Positions 8,403 through 17,258 of a stretch of 64,000 nucleotides of DNA are shown in pieces. Every line of letters begins with the position of its first letter. Position 1 is the first letter of the stretch. The stretch is taken from the NCBI RefSeq assembly GCF_024643205.1, contig NZ_JAMKQJ010000018.1:1-64000 (forward strand), given 5' to 3'. The notes under the pieces were generated by a model. It was not told the DNA's origin. It was given only the letters and a program-made list of their open reading frames with translations, and made no database searches. The translations under genes and the position numbers were made by a program. This stretch comes from Parapedobacter tibetensis. GTDB lineage: Bacteria; Bacteroidota; Bacteroidia; Sphingobacteriales; Sphingobacteriaceae.

Positions 8403-8789
8403 ATGAAAAAGGATATAGCTATAATGGAAAGAATCTACATCGTAGAAGACCAAATGATTATTACGTTGGATTTGCAGCATATGCTTGAAGATTTAGGGTA
8501 TGAGGTCTGTGGGATATCCCCAAGCTACCATGAAACCCTTAATAACATTGAGGTGGTCAAGCCAGACTTGATTTTATTGGATATTTTCCTCCAAGGTGAT
8601 AAAACGGGGATAGACCTTGCACACGTACTTAATCAAAATTATCATATACCCTTTATCTTCTTGACTTCCCACACAGACGATCAGACCGTCAAGATAGCCA
8701 AAGAGACCCAGCCAAGGGGCTATCTGGTGAAACCGTTTAAGCTAAACGAACTGTATGCCGCGATTGAAATGGCATTTGGCAGAACCTAA
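8403..8789 (+). CDS. single-domain response regulator
   Basis: The product is a lone receiver domain of 121-128 residues. The acidic pocket (VED near the N-terminus), phospho-acceptor Asp60 in LILLDIF (Asp53 if translation starts at the second ATG, 8424), the conserved Thr/Ser in FLTSHT and Lys in YLVKPFK are all present. There is no DNA-binding or enzymatic output domain, so it probably relays phosphate or acts by protein contact. An AAAGGA stretch ahead of 8424 makes that start plausible. It is almost certainly the partner of the kinase immediately upstream. Confidence 0.88.
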   Translation: MKKDIAIMERIYIVEDQMIITLDLQHMLEDLGYEVCGISPSYHETLNNIEVVKPDLILLDIFLQGDKTGIDLAHVLNQNYHIPFIFLTSHTDDQTVKIAKETQPRGYLVKPFKLNELYAAIEMAFGRT

Positions 8790-8879
8790 CAAAAGCATCC
8801 GTAAGTTAAATGATGATCACTTCATATAGGATTAACATTATATTCCTATTTTTAGCGCGTTAAATCAATAAACTTGCTA

Positions 8880-10301
8880 ATGAAACGTCGGGATTTTTTT
8901 AGGAATACAGCCTTTGCGGCTGCGGGTGCTACTGTATTAACGCCCTTTAGGTCTATTGCCGGGAATAATGATCGGAACCTGGGCCACCCACCGGGAAAAA
9001 CAGCCAAAAATATCATTTTCATGGTCAGTGACGGCATGAGCATCGGCACGTTGAGCATGGCTAATATGCTGAATGAACGCCGAGCAGGCAGGTTGTGTGA
9101 ATGGATGTCATTGTACCATGATGGAGTGGTAAGCAGGGGATTGATGGATACGGCATCAGCCAATAGCTTGGTGACCGACTCAGCGGCCGCAAGTTCATCA
9201 TGGGGAGGAGGGATCCGTGTAAACAACGGTGCGCTTAATGTCGCACCAGATGGGAGCCATCCGATACCCATCCTGCAAAAATTCAAGGCAGCAAATAAAG
9301 CCGTGGGATGCGTGACCAGCGTGCCGATTACCCATGCCACCCCCGCGGGATTCTGTGTGAACAGTAATAGCCGCTCGGACCAACCCGGTATAGCGCTCAT
9401 GTACCACGACCTACGATTTGACGTAATGATGGGCGGAGGTACCGAATTTTTTAGTGCCGAGAAAAGGGAAGATAAACAAGATGTCTTCGGAAAGTTTGCT
9501 GCCAGTGGCTTCCAAGTGGCAAAGACAAGGGAAGAAATGTTGGCCATAGATGCCGGAGCTAAGGATGCGCCGATCCTAGGCGTATTCCATCAAGACGGCT
9601 TACCCTATGCCTTGGATAGGGAACATGATGAAACGTTGAAGAATGGCACACCCGCTCTTGCTGAAATGGTCGGTACCGCCATCCGACACTTACAGAAAAA
9701 TCCTAATGGATTTGTGTTACAGGTAGAAGCTGGTAAAGTGGATTGGGCAGCACATGCCAATGATGTTGGCGCACTACTCTATGACCAACTGGCATTTGAT
9801 GAGGCCGTGGCTACAGCCATCGCGTTTGCCGAGGCAGATGGGGATACCATGGTCATCATTACCACAGATCACGGGAATGCCAACCCTGGGTTGTTTTCGG
9901 GCAGCAAGGCTACCACAAATTTCGAACGTATCATGGATTTCAGGCATACCAACGATTGGATACTACAGGGTATTTCCAGGGATTTTACCCCGGCTCAAGT
10001 ACGTGAACGAATTGAATATGCGCAGGATATTGCAGTGAGTGGAGATGAAGCCAAGCAAATCCTTTCCTATTACGTCACTGAACCTAATGAAGATGGGTTA
10101 TATAATCCATATAAGCTGCCATTTAGAGACTTGGCCGCTATACAGGAAAGGTATACTTCGGTTGGTTGGGGTAGCATGGGGCATTCTGGAGATCATGTGG
10201 AGATCGCTGTCTATGGAGCCGGACGGGAGTTGCTTAAACCATTTGTTCGCAACACCGATATGCATAACCTGATGCTAGAGGCAGCTGGAGTGCATCAATA
10301 A
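8880..10301 (+). CDS. alkaline phosphatase (PhoA family), Tat-exported
   Basis: Periplasmic phosphomonoesterase of 473 residues. The N-terminus MKRRDFFRNTAFAAAGA is a twin-arginine signal with an alanine-rich core. The metal-binding Asp51 (MVSDGMS) and the nucleophile Ser101 in VTDSAAASS are in the family order, followed later by TTDHGNANPG and MGHSGDHVEI, which supply metal ligands. A TTG six bases earlier is in frame, but the ATG at 8880 is the better start because it places the twin arginines at positions 3-4. It follows the response regulator by 90 bp on the same strand; whether they are co-regulated is unknown. Confidence 0.92.
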   Translation: MKRRDFFRNTAFAAAGATVLTPFRSIAGNNDRNLGHPPGKTAKNIIFMVSDGMSIGTLSMANMLNERRAGRLCEWMSLYHDGVVSRGLMDTASANSLVTDSAAASSSWGGGIRVNNGALNVAPDGSHPIPILQKFKAANKAVGCVTSVPITHATPAGFCVNSNSRSDQPGIALMYHDLRFDVMMGGGTEFFSAEKREDKQDVFGKFAASGFQVAKTREEMLAIDAGAKDAPILGVFHQDGLPYALDREHDETLKNGTPALAEMVGTAIRHLQKNPNGFVLQVEAGKVDWAAHANDVGALLYDQLAFDEAVATAIAFAEADGDTMVIITTDHGNANPGLFSGSKATTNFERIMDFRHTNDWILQGISRDFTPAQVRERIEYAQDIAVSGDEAKQILSYYVTEPNEDGLYNPYKLPFRDLAAIQERYTSVGWGSMGHSGDHVEIAVYGAGRELLKPFVRNTDMHNLMLEAAGVHQ

Positions 10302-10307
10302 AAGCCA

Positions 10308-10931
10308 TCAGAGTTCATCAATCCTCACCCAATCCATACCCGCGGCAATGGCTCCCTGTACACCGGGGTTGCCATCCTCGAATACCAAGCAATCTTGGGG
10401 GGCAACCCCGAGTTGCTGTGCGGCGGTTAAGAATGGATCCGGGTACGGTTTGCCCCGATCAATATCGTCGGCACAAACCAATGTCTCGATGAGGTCGATG
10501 AGTCCGATTATCGTAAGCGTTCGTGTTACGGTTTTACGGCTGCCTCCAGATACTACACCGATACGGACCTTGCCAATATGGTCTTTAAGATGTTGTACTA
10601 CAAAATCTATCGGTATGGTTTTGGAGATATAGCGCTCAAAAAATATGGTCGATTTCTCCACAGCAAACTCATGGGGAGGTACTTGGGTATGGTACCGCTT
10701 ATTGATTTCTTCGGCAATCAACGCAGTTGGCCAACCCGCCAATTCATCGATAATAGCCGTGTCAAGTGTAATCCCATATTTTATTGCAGCTTCTCGGTAA
10801 GCAGCCTTGTGCGCATGCATATTATCTGCGAGTGTGCCATCGCAATCATATAAAAACGCTCGGTAAGGCTTCTTGCTGCTAATGCGGGTGAGCGTGTTTA
10901 GTTTGTCTTGTGTGAACATGTATGAAGTCAT
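10308..10931 (-). CDS. HAD-superfamily phosphatase (beta-phosphoglucomutase-like)
   Basis: Cytoplasmic hydrolase of 207 residues. The HAD nucleophile motif DCDGTLADN has its two key aspartates at 29 and 31. Motif II is VVSGGSRKTV, and the C-terminal acid motif is VFEDGNPGVQGAIAAGM. A helical cap lies between, so it belongs to the PGM/phosphoglycolate-like subgroup; the substrate cannot be read from sequence. Its start codon overlaps the stop of the proline dehydrogenase gene by 4 bp, so the two are translationally coupled. Confidence 0.85.
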   Translation of the reverse strand: MTSYMFTQDKLNTLTRISSKKPYRAFLYDCDGTLADNMHAHKAAYREAAIKYGITLDTAIIDELAGWPTALIAEEINKRYHTQVPPHEFAVEKSTIFFERYISKTIPIDFVVQHLKDHIGKVRIGVVSGGSRKTVTRTLTIIGLIDLIETLVCADDIDRGKPYPDPFLTAAQQLGVAPQDCLVFEDGNPGVQGAIAAGMDWVRIDEL

Positions 10932-12124
10932 TTAGTAGATTTTCTCCGCTTCTTTTCCTTGGCGATGAGTGAAAGTTCCCTTCCAGTTTGTCCAGCCACC
11001 GACGTGTTTTCCTGTGCCCTCCTGAACAGATAGGGCATCACAGCTTTCACTGGGCCATATGGCATGTATTTGGCAACATTATAGCCAGCATTGGCTAAAT
11101 TAAAACTTAGGTTGTCACTCATGCCAAGCAACTGAGCAAAATGAACATGGGGATGGTTGTGTAGTAATTGCCGCTTATCCATTTCTTCAGCTAATAACCT
11201 GCTGCTAGCCTCATTATGTGTGCCCGCCATGAACCCAACCCTGTCGATGTGATCGAGACAAAAGTGTATGGCATGATCATAGTCGCGGTCTGATGCGGAT
11301 TTATCAGGTTGGATAGGGGCAGCGTACCCGTTTTTATCAGCTCGTTTGCGCTCGATTTCCATGTATGCACCGCGTACCAATTTTGCGCCGAGGAAAAAGC
11401 CCGCCGTTTCAGCTAGGTAATAATCCGCTTTGAGCGAAGCCAATTTATCATGCCGGTAAAGCTGATAGGTGTTGTATACAATGACGGCATCTTGATTGTA
11501 TTTTTGCATCATTTCCCGTGCAAGGTCATCAATCACATCCTGTATCCAGGAATGTTCGGCATCAATCAGCACCTTTACCCCCGCCTCATGGCAAGCCCTG
11601 CATATCTGTTCCACCCGTTGTTTTACCTGCATGTATTCTGTTTCCTCCGCTTCGGTGAGTGGTTCCTGGCCATTGATCTTTACGAATAGATCAAAGCGGC
11701 CCAAGCCCGTGGGTTTAAAAACGGAGAACGGGATGTTTTCGTTGTCTTTTGCGTATTCAACAGTACGCAGGATTTCTTGGCAAGTTTCATTGAATACCCT
11801 TTCCGAATCTTCCCCTTCCACCGAGTAATCGAGGATGGTACCCACACCTTGGGAAGCTAGGTTATCGACGGCTTCTGCGCACCCCGCTATGGATTCTCCT
11901 CCGCAGAAATGCTTGAAAATGGTATTGCGAATGATACCAGTGATCGGTAGGCCGATATGGATAGCGAAATTGGTGACAGGAGGGCCAATCTTGGTCAGGA
12001 AATTGCTCGCTAAAATCTTAAATAGCCAATAAGCCCTGTTTAAATCTTTGTTGCTTTTGCCTCTGAAAGCAATCTCTGTGTTTTCAAATGAAAGCTCGTT
12101 CTGTTGTTGCGTCTGTTGAGCCAT
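10928..12124 (-). CDS. proline dehydrogenase
   Basis: FAD-dependent oxidation of proline to pyrroline-5-carboxylate, the first step of proline catabolism. The 398-residue monofunctional protein shows the PRODH barrel motifs: KVLIDAEHSWIQDVIDDL, the YQLYRHD strand, and FFLGAKLVRGAYMEIE, whose Arg and Glu bind substrate. No P5C dehydrogenase domain is fused and none is encoded nearby. It is the first gene of a two-gene unit with the HAD phosphatase and has its own promoter at 12146-12177. Confidence 0.92.
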   Translation of the reverse strand: MAQQTQQQNELSFENTEIAFRGKSNKDLNRAYWLFKILASNFLTKIGPPVTNFAIHIGLPITGIIRNTIFKHFCGGESIAGCAEAVDNLASQGVGTILDYSVEGEDSERVFNETCQEILRTVEYAKDNENIPFSVFKPTGLGRFDLFVKINGQEPLTEAEETEYMQVKQRVEQICRACHEAGVKVLIDAEHSWIQDVIDDLAREMMQKYNQDAVIVYNTYQLYRHDKLASLKADYYLAETAGFFLGAKLVRGAYMEIERKRADKNGYAAPIQPDKSASDRDYDHAIHFCLDHIDRVGFMAGTHNEASSRLLAEEMDKRQLLHNHPHVHFAQLLGMSDNLSFNLANAGYNVAKYMPYGPVKAVMPYLFRRAQENTSVAGQTGRELSLIAKEKKRRKSTK

Positions 12125-12145
12125 TAAGTACTACAATTATGGGTG

Positions 12146-12177
12146 GCAAACTTAGCTAAAGTTGCTGTTTTTCACAA
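12146..12177 (-). promoter_or_regulatory. proline dehydrogenase promoter
   Basis: On the minus strand: TTG (12177-12175), a 20-bp spacer, TAAGTTTGC (12154-12146), ending about 22 bp before the ATG. The -7 box and the end of its spacer (ACTTTAGC) are nearly identical to those of the VOC-gene promoter at 41854-41884. Confidence 0.75.
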
Positions 12178-12253
12178 ATTTGTTTTGGATGCTCAAACGT
12201 TGTTTATTACCTGCGTTTTTGGTGTTAATGATATTTTTTCCTGTACGCACATG

Positions 12254-12285
12254 TTGATTTGCCGGCAATTAAGCAGTACATTTGC
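12254..12285 (+). promoter_or_regulatory. promoter of the S4-domain gene, near-leaderless
   Basis: TTG (12254-12256), a 20-bp spacer and TACATTTGC (12277-12285). The ATG follows only 3 bases later (12289), so the transcript would start at or within a few bases of the start codon. Confidence 0.7.
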
Positions 12286-12288
12286 ACC

Positions 12289-12498
12289 ATGACTACGTAT
12301 AAAATAACTGGAGAATATATCCAGTTGATCCAATTGCTCAAGGTGCTTAATTGGGTGGAACATGGCGGTGAGGCGCAGGCTGTGGTATCGGCGGGTTTGG
12401 TCAAGCACAACAATAACGTGGATTACCGCAAACGACTCAAAGTGAAACCAGGTGATGTAGTCGAATATAAGGACATGCAGGTACAGCTAATCGGATAA
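12289..12498 (+). CDS. small S4-domain RNA-binding protein
   Basis: The 69-residue protein is essentially one S4 RNA-binding fold (YbcJ/YaaA-like): IQLIQLLKVLNWVEHGGEA, then VSAGLVKHNNNVDYRKRLK and KPGDVVEY. Such proteins are thought to bind structured RNA; no specific target can be given. The start is set at 12289, where the promoter -7 box ends; an in-frame TTG further upstream overlaps the promoter and is rejected. The next gene begins 4 bp after the stop, suggesting an operon running through aroB. Confidence 0.85.
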   Translation: MTTYKITGEYIQLIQLLKVLNWVEHGGEAQAVVSAGLVKHNNNVDYRKRLKVKPGDVVEYKDMQVQLIG

Positions 12499-12502
12499 AT
12501 CT

Positions 12503-12943
12503 ATGAATAGGTGTCTTCTACTCGTTTTGGTTGTGATATTATGTGCTTGTGATCGTGGTAATAAGAACACAAACAAGCCTTATGTTTTAGCGATTGCTGT
12601 GGAGACCTATGCTAACGCAAAAAAGGACAAGAAGGCCCCGGATGCCGTGGTGGAAAAAATCGAAACGGACACGGTGATGGTTCCTTCGGCACTGGCAGCC
12701 TATTCCAAGGGAATCCAAAAATATGCGGCTGTATTGATGCATATCCAACAATTCCCTGATTCGATAAAAGGTACAAAGGGAATTAAAATATGGGATGAAA
12801 AAGACAACGATATCGTTGCCACCATTCCGCAAAGCCAACGAGATAGTATCGTCATGAATTTCATACAATTCGCCAGAAGATCGTCTATACCTTATTATAA
12901 ACGGGTGAAGGATTTTGAACTGAAATTGATGACAGCGAGATAA
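12503..12943 (+). CDS. hypothetical lipoprotein
   Basis: A 146-residue protein with a lipoprotein signal: hydrophobic residues 4-15, then a lipobox ending at Cys16 (VILCAC). The mature part is charged and mostly helical in character, and I recognise no domain; the N-terminal arrangement loosely recalls short Bacteroidota envelope lipoproteins. It lies between the S4 gene (4 bp) and aroB (31 bp) and is probably co-transcribed with both. Confidence 0.75.
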   Translation: MNRCLLLVLVVILCACDRGNKNTNKPYVLAIAVETYANAKKDKKAPDAVVEKIETDTVMVPSALAAYSKGIQKYAAVLMHIQQFPDSIKGTKGIKIWDEKDNDIVATIPQSQRDSIVMNFIQFARRSSIPYYKRVKDFELKLMTAR

Positions 12944-12974
12944 ACGATGAACGCAAATAAACTAATCAATTGAT

Positions 12975-14090
12975 ATGGACGAACAGTCACCATCCGTTAC
13001 GGCAACACCTACGGGACAATATATTTCAAGTATAGGTTATGATGTTATCTTTGACGATACGTTGGCAGAACTGAGCACGTTCATCGAGACGGCCAATTAT
13101 TCCAAAGCATTAATACTGACCGACCGGAACACGACCGAACATTGCCTTCCCGTGCTGCAAGCTGCAATGCCAGGTTTCGACAGCTATGATGTCATTGAGA
13201 TCGACCCCGGTGAAGAAAACAAGAATATCGATTTCTGTGTGGGTATTTGGAAGATGATGCTCGATTTTGGTGCTGATCGGCAAAGCCTTTTAATCAATTT
13301 GGGCGGGGGTGTGGTGACCGATATGGGAGGCTTCGCGGCATCCACATTCAAGCGAGGGATAGATTTCATCCAGGTACCCACCACCCTGTTGTCTCAGGTT
13401 GACGCTTCCGTGGGGGGCAAAACAGGCATCGATATGGACAACGTGAAGAATATCATTGGTACGTTCGCCCAGCCCAAAGCGGTGTTTATATCCACAAAAT
13501 TCTTACAGACATTGGATAAGCGCCAGCTGGTGTCGGGGTTCGCCGAAGTGATTAAACACGGTCTTATCCGTGATGCCGGCTTTTATGAAGAGGTAAAGGC
13601 GCTCGATGTGTCGGCGTTGACCGCTGCGCATATCCAGCATTCTGTGTCGATCAAAAATGGGGTGGTCATGCAGGATCCAACCGAAAAAGGAATACGGAAA
13701 ATCCTGAACTTTGGCCACACCATCGGCCACGCCATTGAAGGGTATTCATTGGCACATGACAGCAGGCCTTTGCTCCATGGAGAAGCCATTGCTGTAGGGA
13801 TGATCTGCGAGGGATACTTATCCCATCGGATCAATGGGCTGCCTGAGGAGGCGCTGGACGATCTTATCCATACCTTCCGGAAGCACTTCCCCGATTATCA
13901 CTATAGCGAAGCGTCCTACGAACAGTTTATAGGCTTAATGAAGAGTGATAAGAAGAACACCGGGGGGAAGATTGGTTTCGCCTTGCTCAGTGACATCGGC
14001 CAATGCAGCACCGATAGGTTTGTGGAGGAAGGGCCGATCAGGGAAAGCCTGGACTTCTACCGGAAATTAACTACTAATCAATTGGCATAA
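12975..14090 (+). CDS. aroB: 3-dehydroquinate synthase
   Basis: Second step of the shikimate pathway: DAHP to 3-dehydroquinate, NAD- and metal-dependent, cytoplasmic. The 371-residue product has the nucleotide-binding loop NLGGGVVTDMGGFAAST, the lysine-rich segment VDASVGGKTGIDMDNVKN, and the zinc ligands in ILNFGHTIGHAIE and LLHGEAIAVGM. It is slightly longer than many AroB proteins because of its N-terminus. No other aromatic-pathway gene is in the window. The ThuA-domain gene follows after 10 bp. Confidence 0.95.
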   Translation: MDEQSPSVTATPTGQYISSIGYDVIFDDTLAELSTFIETANYSKALILTDRNTTEHCLPVLQAAMPGFDSYDVIEIDPGEENKNIDFCVGIWKMMLDFGADRQSLLINLGGGVVTDMGGFAASTFKRGIDFIQVPTTLLSQVDASVGGKTGIDMDNVKNIIGTFAQPKAVFISTKFLQTLDKRQLVSGFAEVIKHGLIRDAGFYEEVKALDVSALTAAHIQHSVSIKNGVVMQDPTEKGIRKILNFGHTIGHAIEGYSLAHDSRPLLHGEAIAVGMICEGYLSHRINGLPEEALDDLIHTFRKHFPDYHYSEASYEQFIGLMKSDKKNTGGKIGFALLSDIGQCSTDRFVEEGPIRESLDFYRKLTTNQLA

Positions 14091-14100
14091 ATCGACGAAG

Positions 14101-14829
14101 ATGAAGCGTTTCAATAAAACCACAGGATTTGCATTTTGCTTGCTGTTAGCCATGATTACTGGCTGCCAGGTCCACGCACAACCGAAGATACTGGTGTTTT
14201 CCAAAACTACGGGATTCCGACATGATAACATAGAAAAAGGGGCTGCAACCATCAAGCAACTGGGGGCAACCCACGGCTTCTTGGTAGACCATACTGAGGA
14301 GGCCTCGAAGTTTACGGATGAGAGCCTGAGGCAATACCGGGCGGTGGTTTTCTTGAGCACGACGGGGACAGTGCTTGACGATGCGCAGAAAGCAGCATTC
14401 ATGCGGTATATTCAAGCGGGCAACGGATATGTGGGTATCCATGCGGCCAGCGACACCGAATACCAATGGCCGTGGTATGGCAAGATGGTGGGCGCTTATT
14501 TTATGAGCCACCCGCAGGTACAGGCGGCAGACCTCCATGTGGTAGATCGCAAGCACAGCGCAACAAAACATCTCCCAAAGACGTGGAATCGTACGGATGA
14601 ATGGTACGACTTGAAGGATTTGAACCGTGAAGTAAACTTGTTGATGAAGCTCGACGAGCAATCTTACCAAGGCGGCAAGATGGGCGACTATCACCCCATC
14701 GCGTGGTACCACGAGTACGATGGCGGTCGCGCATTTTATACCGGATTGGGCCACACGAAGGAATCTTTTGACGAACCTGCCTTCCAACAGCACATCGTGG
14801 GCGCGATATGGTATGCCATTGGGCAATGA
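14101..14829 (+). CDS. ThuA-like domain protein, exported
   Basis: The 242-residue protein starts with a signal peptide of lipoprotein character (LLLAMITGCQVHA) and continues with a ThuA-like, glutamine-amidotransferase-fold domain: ILVFSKTTGFRHDNIEKG, YRAVVFLSTTG, NGYVGIHAASDTEYQWPWY and a late FYTGLGHTKESF. ThuA proteins have been linked to sugar (trehalose/sucrose) use, and in Bacteroidota the domain is common in exported proteins of carbohydrate loci; the activity is not established. It converges with lpxB, leaving 15 bp between the stop codons. Confidence 0.85.
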   Translation: MKRFNKTTGFAFCLLLAMITGCQVHAQPKILVFSKTTGFRHDNIEKGAATIKQLGATHGFLVDHTEEASKFTDESLRQYRAVVFLSTTGTVLDDAQKAAFMRYIQAGNGYVGIHAASDTEYQWPWYGKMVGAYFMSHPQVQAADLHVVDRKHSATKHLPKTWNRTDEWYDLKDLNREVNLLMKLDEQSYQGGKMGDYHPIAWYHEYDGGRAFYTGLGHTKESFDEPAFQQHIVGAIWYAIGQ

Positions 14830-14844
14830 CCCCCGGGTAGCTCG

Positions 14845-15960
14845 TTAATTGCTGTGTAGAAAGGACGTTATCAATGCTGCCGTGCGCTTAGACGCACCAG
14901 GTTCGCCCATTTTTTGCATCAGCAGGTCATAATTTTCAACGATATTATCGCGGTATTCTTTGTTATTGATAAGTAGGTCAAGCTCATCGGCTATGCTGTC
15001 CACATTGCAGTCCTTTTGGATCAATTCACGCACAGCGAGCATGTTGGTGATGAGGTTGACCAGGGAGATGAAGCGAACCTTGATGACCATCTTGGCGATG
15101 GCGATGGATATGGGATTGGCTTTGTATACGACGACCTGTGGCACCCCTAGTAAAGCAGCCTCCAACGTGGCCGTTCCACTGGCCACGACTGCAGCCTCGG
15201 CATGTTTGAGCAAGTCATATGTGGCATCAAATATCACGGGTAGCTCCAGCCCGTTCATATGCTGGTTATAGTATGCTTTAGTAAAATTAGGTGCGCCAGC
15301 GATGACACAGTGATGAGCAGGAAAGAGCAGCGATACGTTGGCCATAATGGGCAGCAACTTGTTGATTTCCATTTCACGGCTACCAGGCAGCATGGCAATG
15401 ATAGGCTTGTCCCCAAGACGATGTTCCTCAAGGAAATTGTTCTGGTAAGTGTAGTTCGTAATAGCATCTAGAAGTGGGTTGCCAACATAATCTACTTCCA
15501 TACCCCATTCCCTGTAAAAATCTACTTCAAAGGGGAGGATACAAAACATCTTATCCACCACACGCTTGATTTTCAATACCCGTTTCTGGTTCCATGCCCA
15601 TACTTTCGGCGAAATGTAATAGCATACCTTGAAGCCGTTTTTCTTGGCAAACGCTGCGATTTTAAGATTGAACCCGGGGAAATCGATGAGTACCAAGGTG
15701 TCTGGTTGGTAGGCGGATACATCCGCTTTCACGAGGTTGAGGTTTTTGCTGATGATACGGATATTGGATAGCACCTCCACAAAACCCATAAAGGCCATTT
15801 GGGAAGTATGGATGACGGCGGTTTGGCCGGACGCTTGCTGCATACGGTTTCCACCGACGATCCGAAATTCAGCTTCTTTGTCTTCCTTTTTCAGTGCTTG
15901 GATAAGGTTGGCGCCATGTAGGTCGCCAGAAGTCTCTCCTGCTATGATGTAGTATTTCAT
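14845..15960 (-). CDS. lpxB: lipid-A-disaccharide synthase
   Basis: Glycosyltransferase of lipid A synthesis that joins UDP-diacylglucosamine and lipid X at the inner membrane. The 371-residue product shows MKYYIIAGETSGDLHGANLI at the N-terminus, FPGFNLKIAAFAKKNG, the YYISPKVWAWNQKR motif and the C-terminal donor site VVASGTATLEAALLGVPQVV. Length and motif order are normal for LpxB. No other lpx gene is present nearby. Confidence 0.95.
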   Translation of the reverse strand: MKYYIIAGETSGDLHGANLIQALKKEDKEAEFRIVGGNRMQQASGQTAVIHTSQMAFMGFVEVLSNIRIISKNLNLVKADVSAYQPDTLVLIDFPGFNLKIAAFAKKNGFKVCYYISPKVWAWNQKRVLKIKRVVDKMFCILPFEVDFYREWGMEVDYVGNPLLDAITNYTYQNNFLEEHRLGDKPIIAMLPGSREMEINKLLPIMANVSLLFPAHHCVIAGAPNFTKAYYNQHMNGLELPVIFDATYDLLKHAEAAVVASGTATLEAALLGVPQVVVYKANPISIAIAKMVIKVRFISLVNLITNMLAVRELIQKDCNVDSIADELDLLINNKEYRDNIVENYDLLMQKMGEPGASKRTAALITSFLHSN

Positions 15961-16023
15961 TTTTAGTAATCAGCTTGCAGCAATCTGCTATCAGCAGCCG
16001 GTCATCAGTATGTTTCAAATGAA

Positions 16024-17232
16024 CTATATCCCCAGTTCAATCTGGAATGTCGCGCTCCAGTTGTTTCCTTCATGGTCGGTCTGGTAAATTCCATCTTTGG
16101 TCTGGTAATGCGCGTTAAGTTGCAGTTTGAGACGATGCGAGCGAAAATATTTGGTCAAACCAAGCTCGACTACCTCGGTCTGCGCTTCATATGCACCAAT
16201 ATCTTGATGCGGCTTAATCCAGGTGTACCTGCCGGCGAGTTCATAACCCGAGTCCCTGCTCAAGAGGTAGGACAGCTGTTGGTTTATACCTTTCCCTTTG
16301 AAAGCATAGATGGTTTCACCTTCCTCATCGGTGCTGAAGGGATCGTCTACGCCGCGTTCCATGTACTCAACCTGATATGCCCAGCCCCGGTATTTGAAAA
16401 TCGCATCGTAGAATGAAGTTTTCAGGGAGAGCGGTGTGGTAATGTACTTGCCGGTTTGGCCACCGGAGCGCGTCGTACGGTCATTGAAGCTATAGCCACC
16501 CCCAATGGAAAGTTTGGGTGTTTCCTCATATTCAAGGTCTCCTTCATAATAATCGCCATTATTGGTAAATTCGCCAAGGGGCAGGAATTCGGCCCGTCCA
16601 GTATAGGCCAACCCATCATCCGTCATATTGGCTACCCGTCCTTCTCCGGTACTGATGGCCCCTTTGACGTGGACGGGCACTGATCCAATCTTGGGTGAGT
16701 AATAGGCTTTGATGCCAAAGTCGCGGTCGATATTGAATCTCGCATTGACCAGCGAGCGTTCAGCAAATTGCAATTCTCCTGAGGAATTTACTCGTTGACG
16801 GTTCCCAGGGAGTTTATTCTGCCCAAAAGCAACATAGAAGTTGTCCGTAAAGTTATAGAAAATAACGGCATCACGTACAATATTTGGGACATCCGTATCG
16901 TCATAATCCTGATCACCACGGGTAAATCCCAGCTGTATGCTATACGACAATTTGGGGTTATAGATATAACCATCCATACGTAGCCTCAACCGCCGGATAC
17001 GGGCTTCAAAGCTTTCCGCACTGAAGTCGTTTCCACTCAAAGAGTTGTATCTCAAACGGCTTTGCATCCTGAACCTGAAATTGATATAGAAGGTTGAATC
17101 GTCTCCGGTATATTGGATGCCTTTGAAGTTTTCAATTGTCGGGCGCTCGTCGCGTTGGCGCTGTGCTACAGCGTGAAAGGTTGCAGTTAAAACAAATGTA
17201 AATATTAAGCAAGAATGGATAATTTTGTTCAT
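16024..17232 (-). CDS. outer-membrane porin, OprO/OprP-like
   Basis: A 402-residue beta-barrel protein with a signal peptide (1-23, ending AVAQ). The body has many amphipathic strands with aromatic girdles, such as RLRLRMDGYIYNPKLSYSIQ and VIFYNFTDNFYVAFGQNKLP, the pattern of phosphate-selective porin O/P-like proteins, and it ends on a barrel-type strand (SATFQIELGI). Ion specificity cannot be inferred. It follows aguA on the same strand after 26 bp and may be read through from it. Confidence 0.85.
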   Translation of the reverse strand: MNKIIHSCLIFTFVLTATFHAVAQRQRDERPTIENFKGIQYTGDDSTFYINFRFRMQSRLRYNSLSGNDFSAESFEARIRRLRLRMDGYIYNPKLSYSIQLGFTRGDQDYDDTDVPNIVRDAVIFYNFTDNFYVAFGQNKLPGNRQRVNSSGELQFAERSLVNARFNIDRDFGIKAYYSPKIGSVPVHVKGAISTGEGRVANMTDDGLAYTGRAEFLPLGEFTNNGDYYEGDLEYEETPKLSIGGGYSFNDRTTRSGGQTGKYITTPLSLKTSFYDAIFKYRGWAYQVEYMERGVDDPFSTDEEGETIYAFKGKGINQQLSYLLSRDSGYELAGRYTWIKPHQDIGAYEAQTEVVELGLTKYFRSHRLKLQLNAHYQTKDGIYQTDHEGNNWSATFQIELGI

Positions 17233-17258
17233 CTCTTGTGATTATGGTGTATCAATTT

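Noticed and set aside
8852..9547. 231-codon frame antisense to the alkaline phosphatase
   Set aside because: Shadow of the coding frame; low-complexity Ser/Pro/Ala composition.
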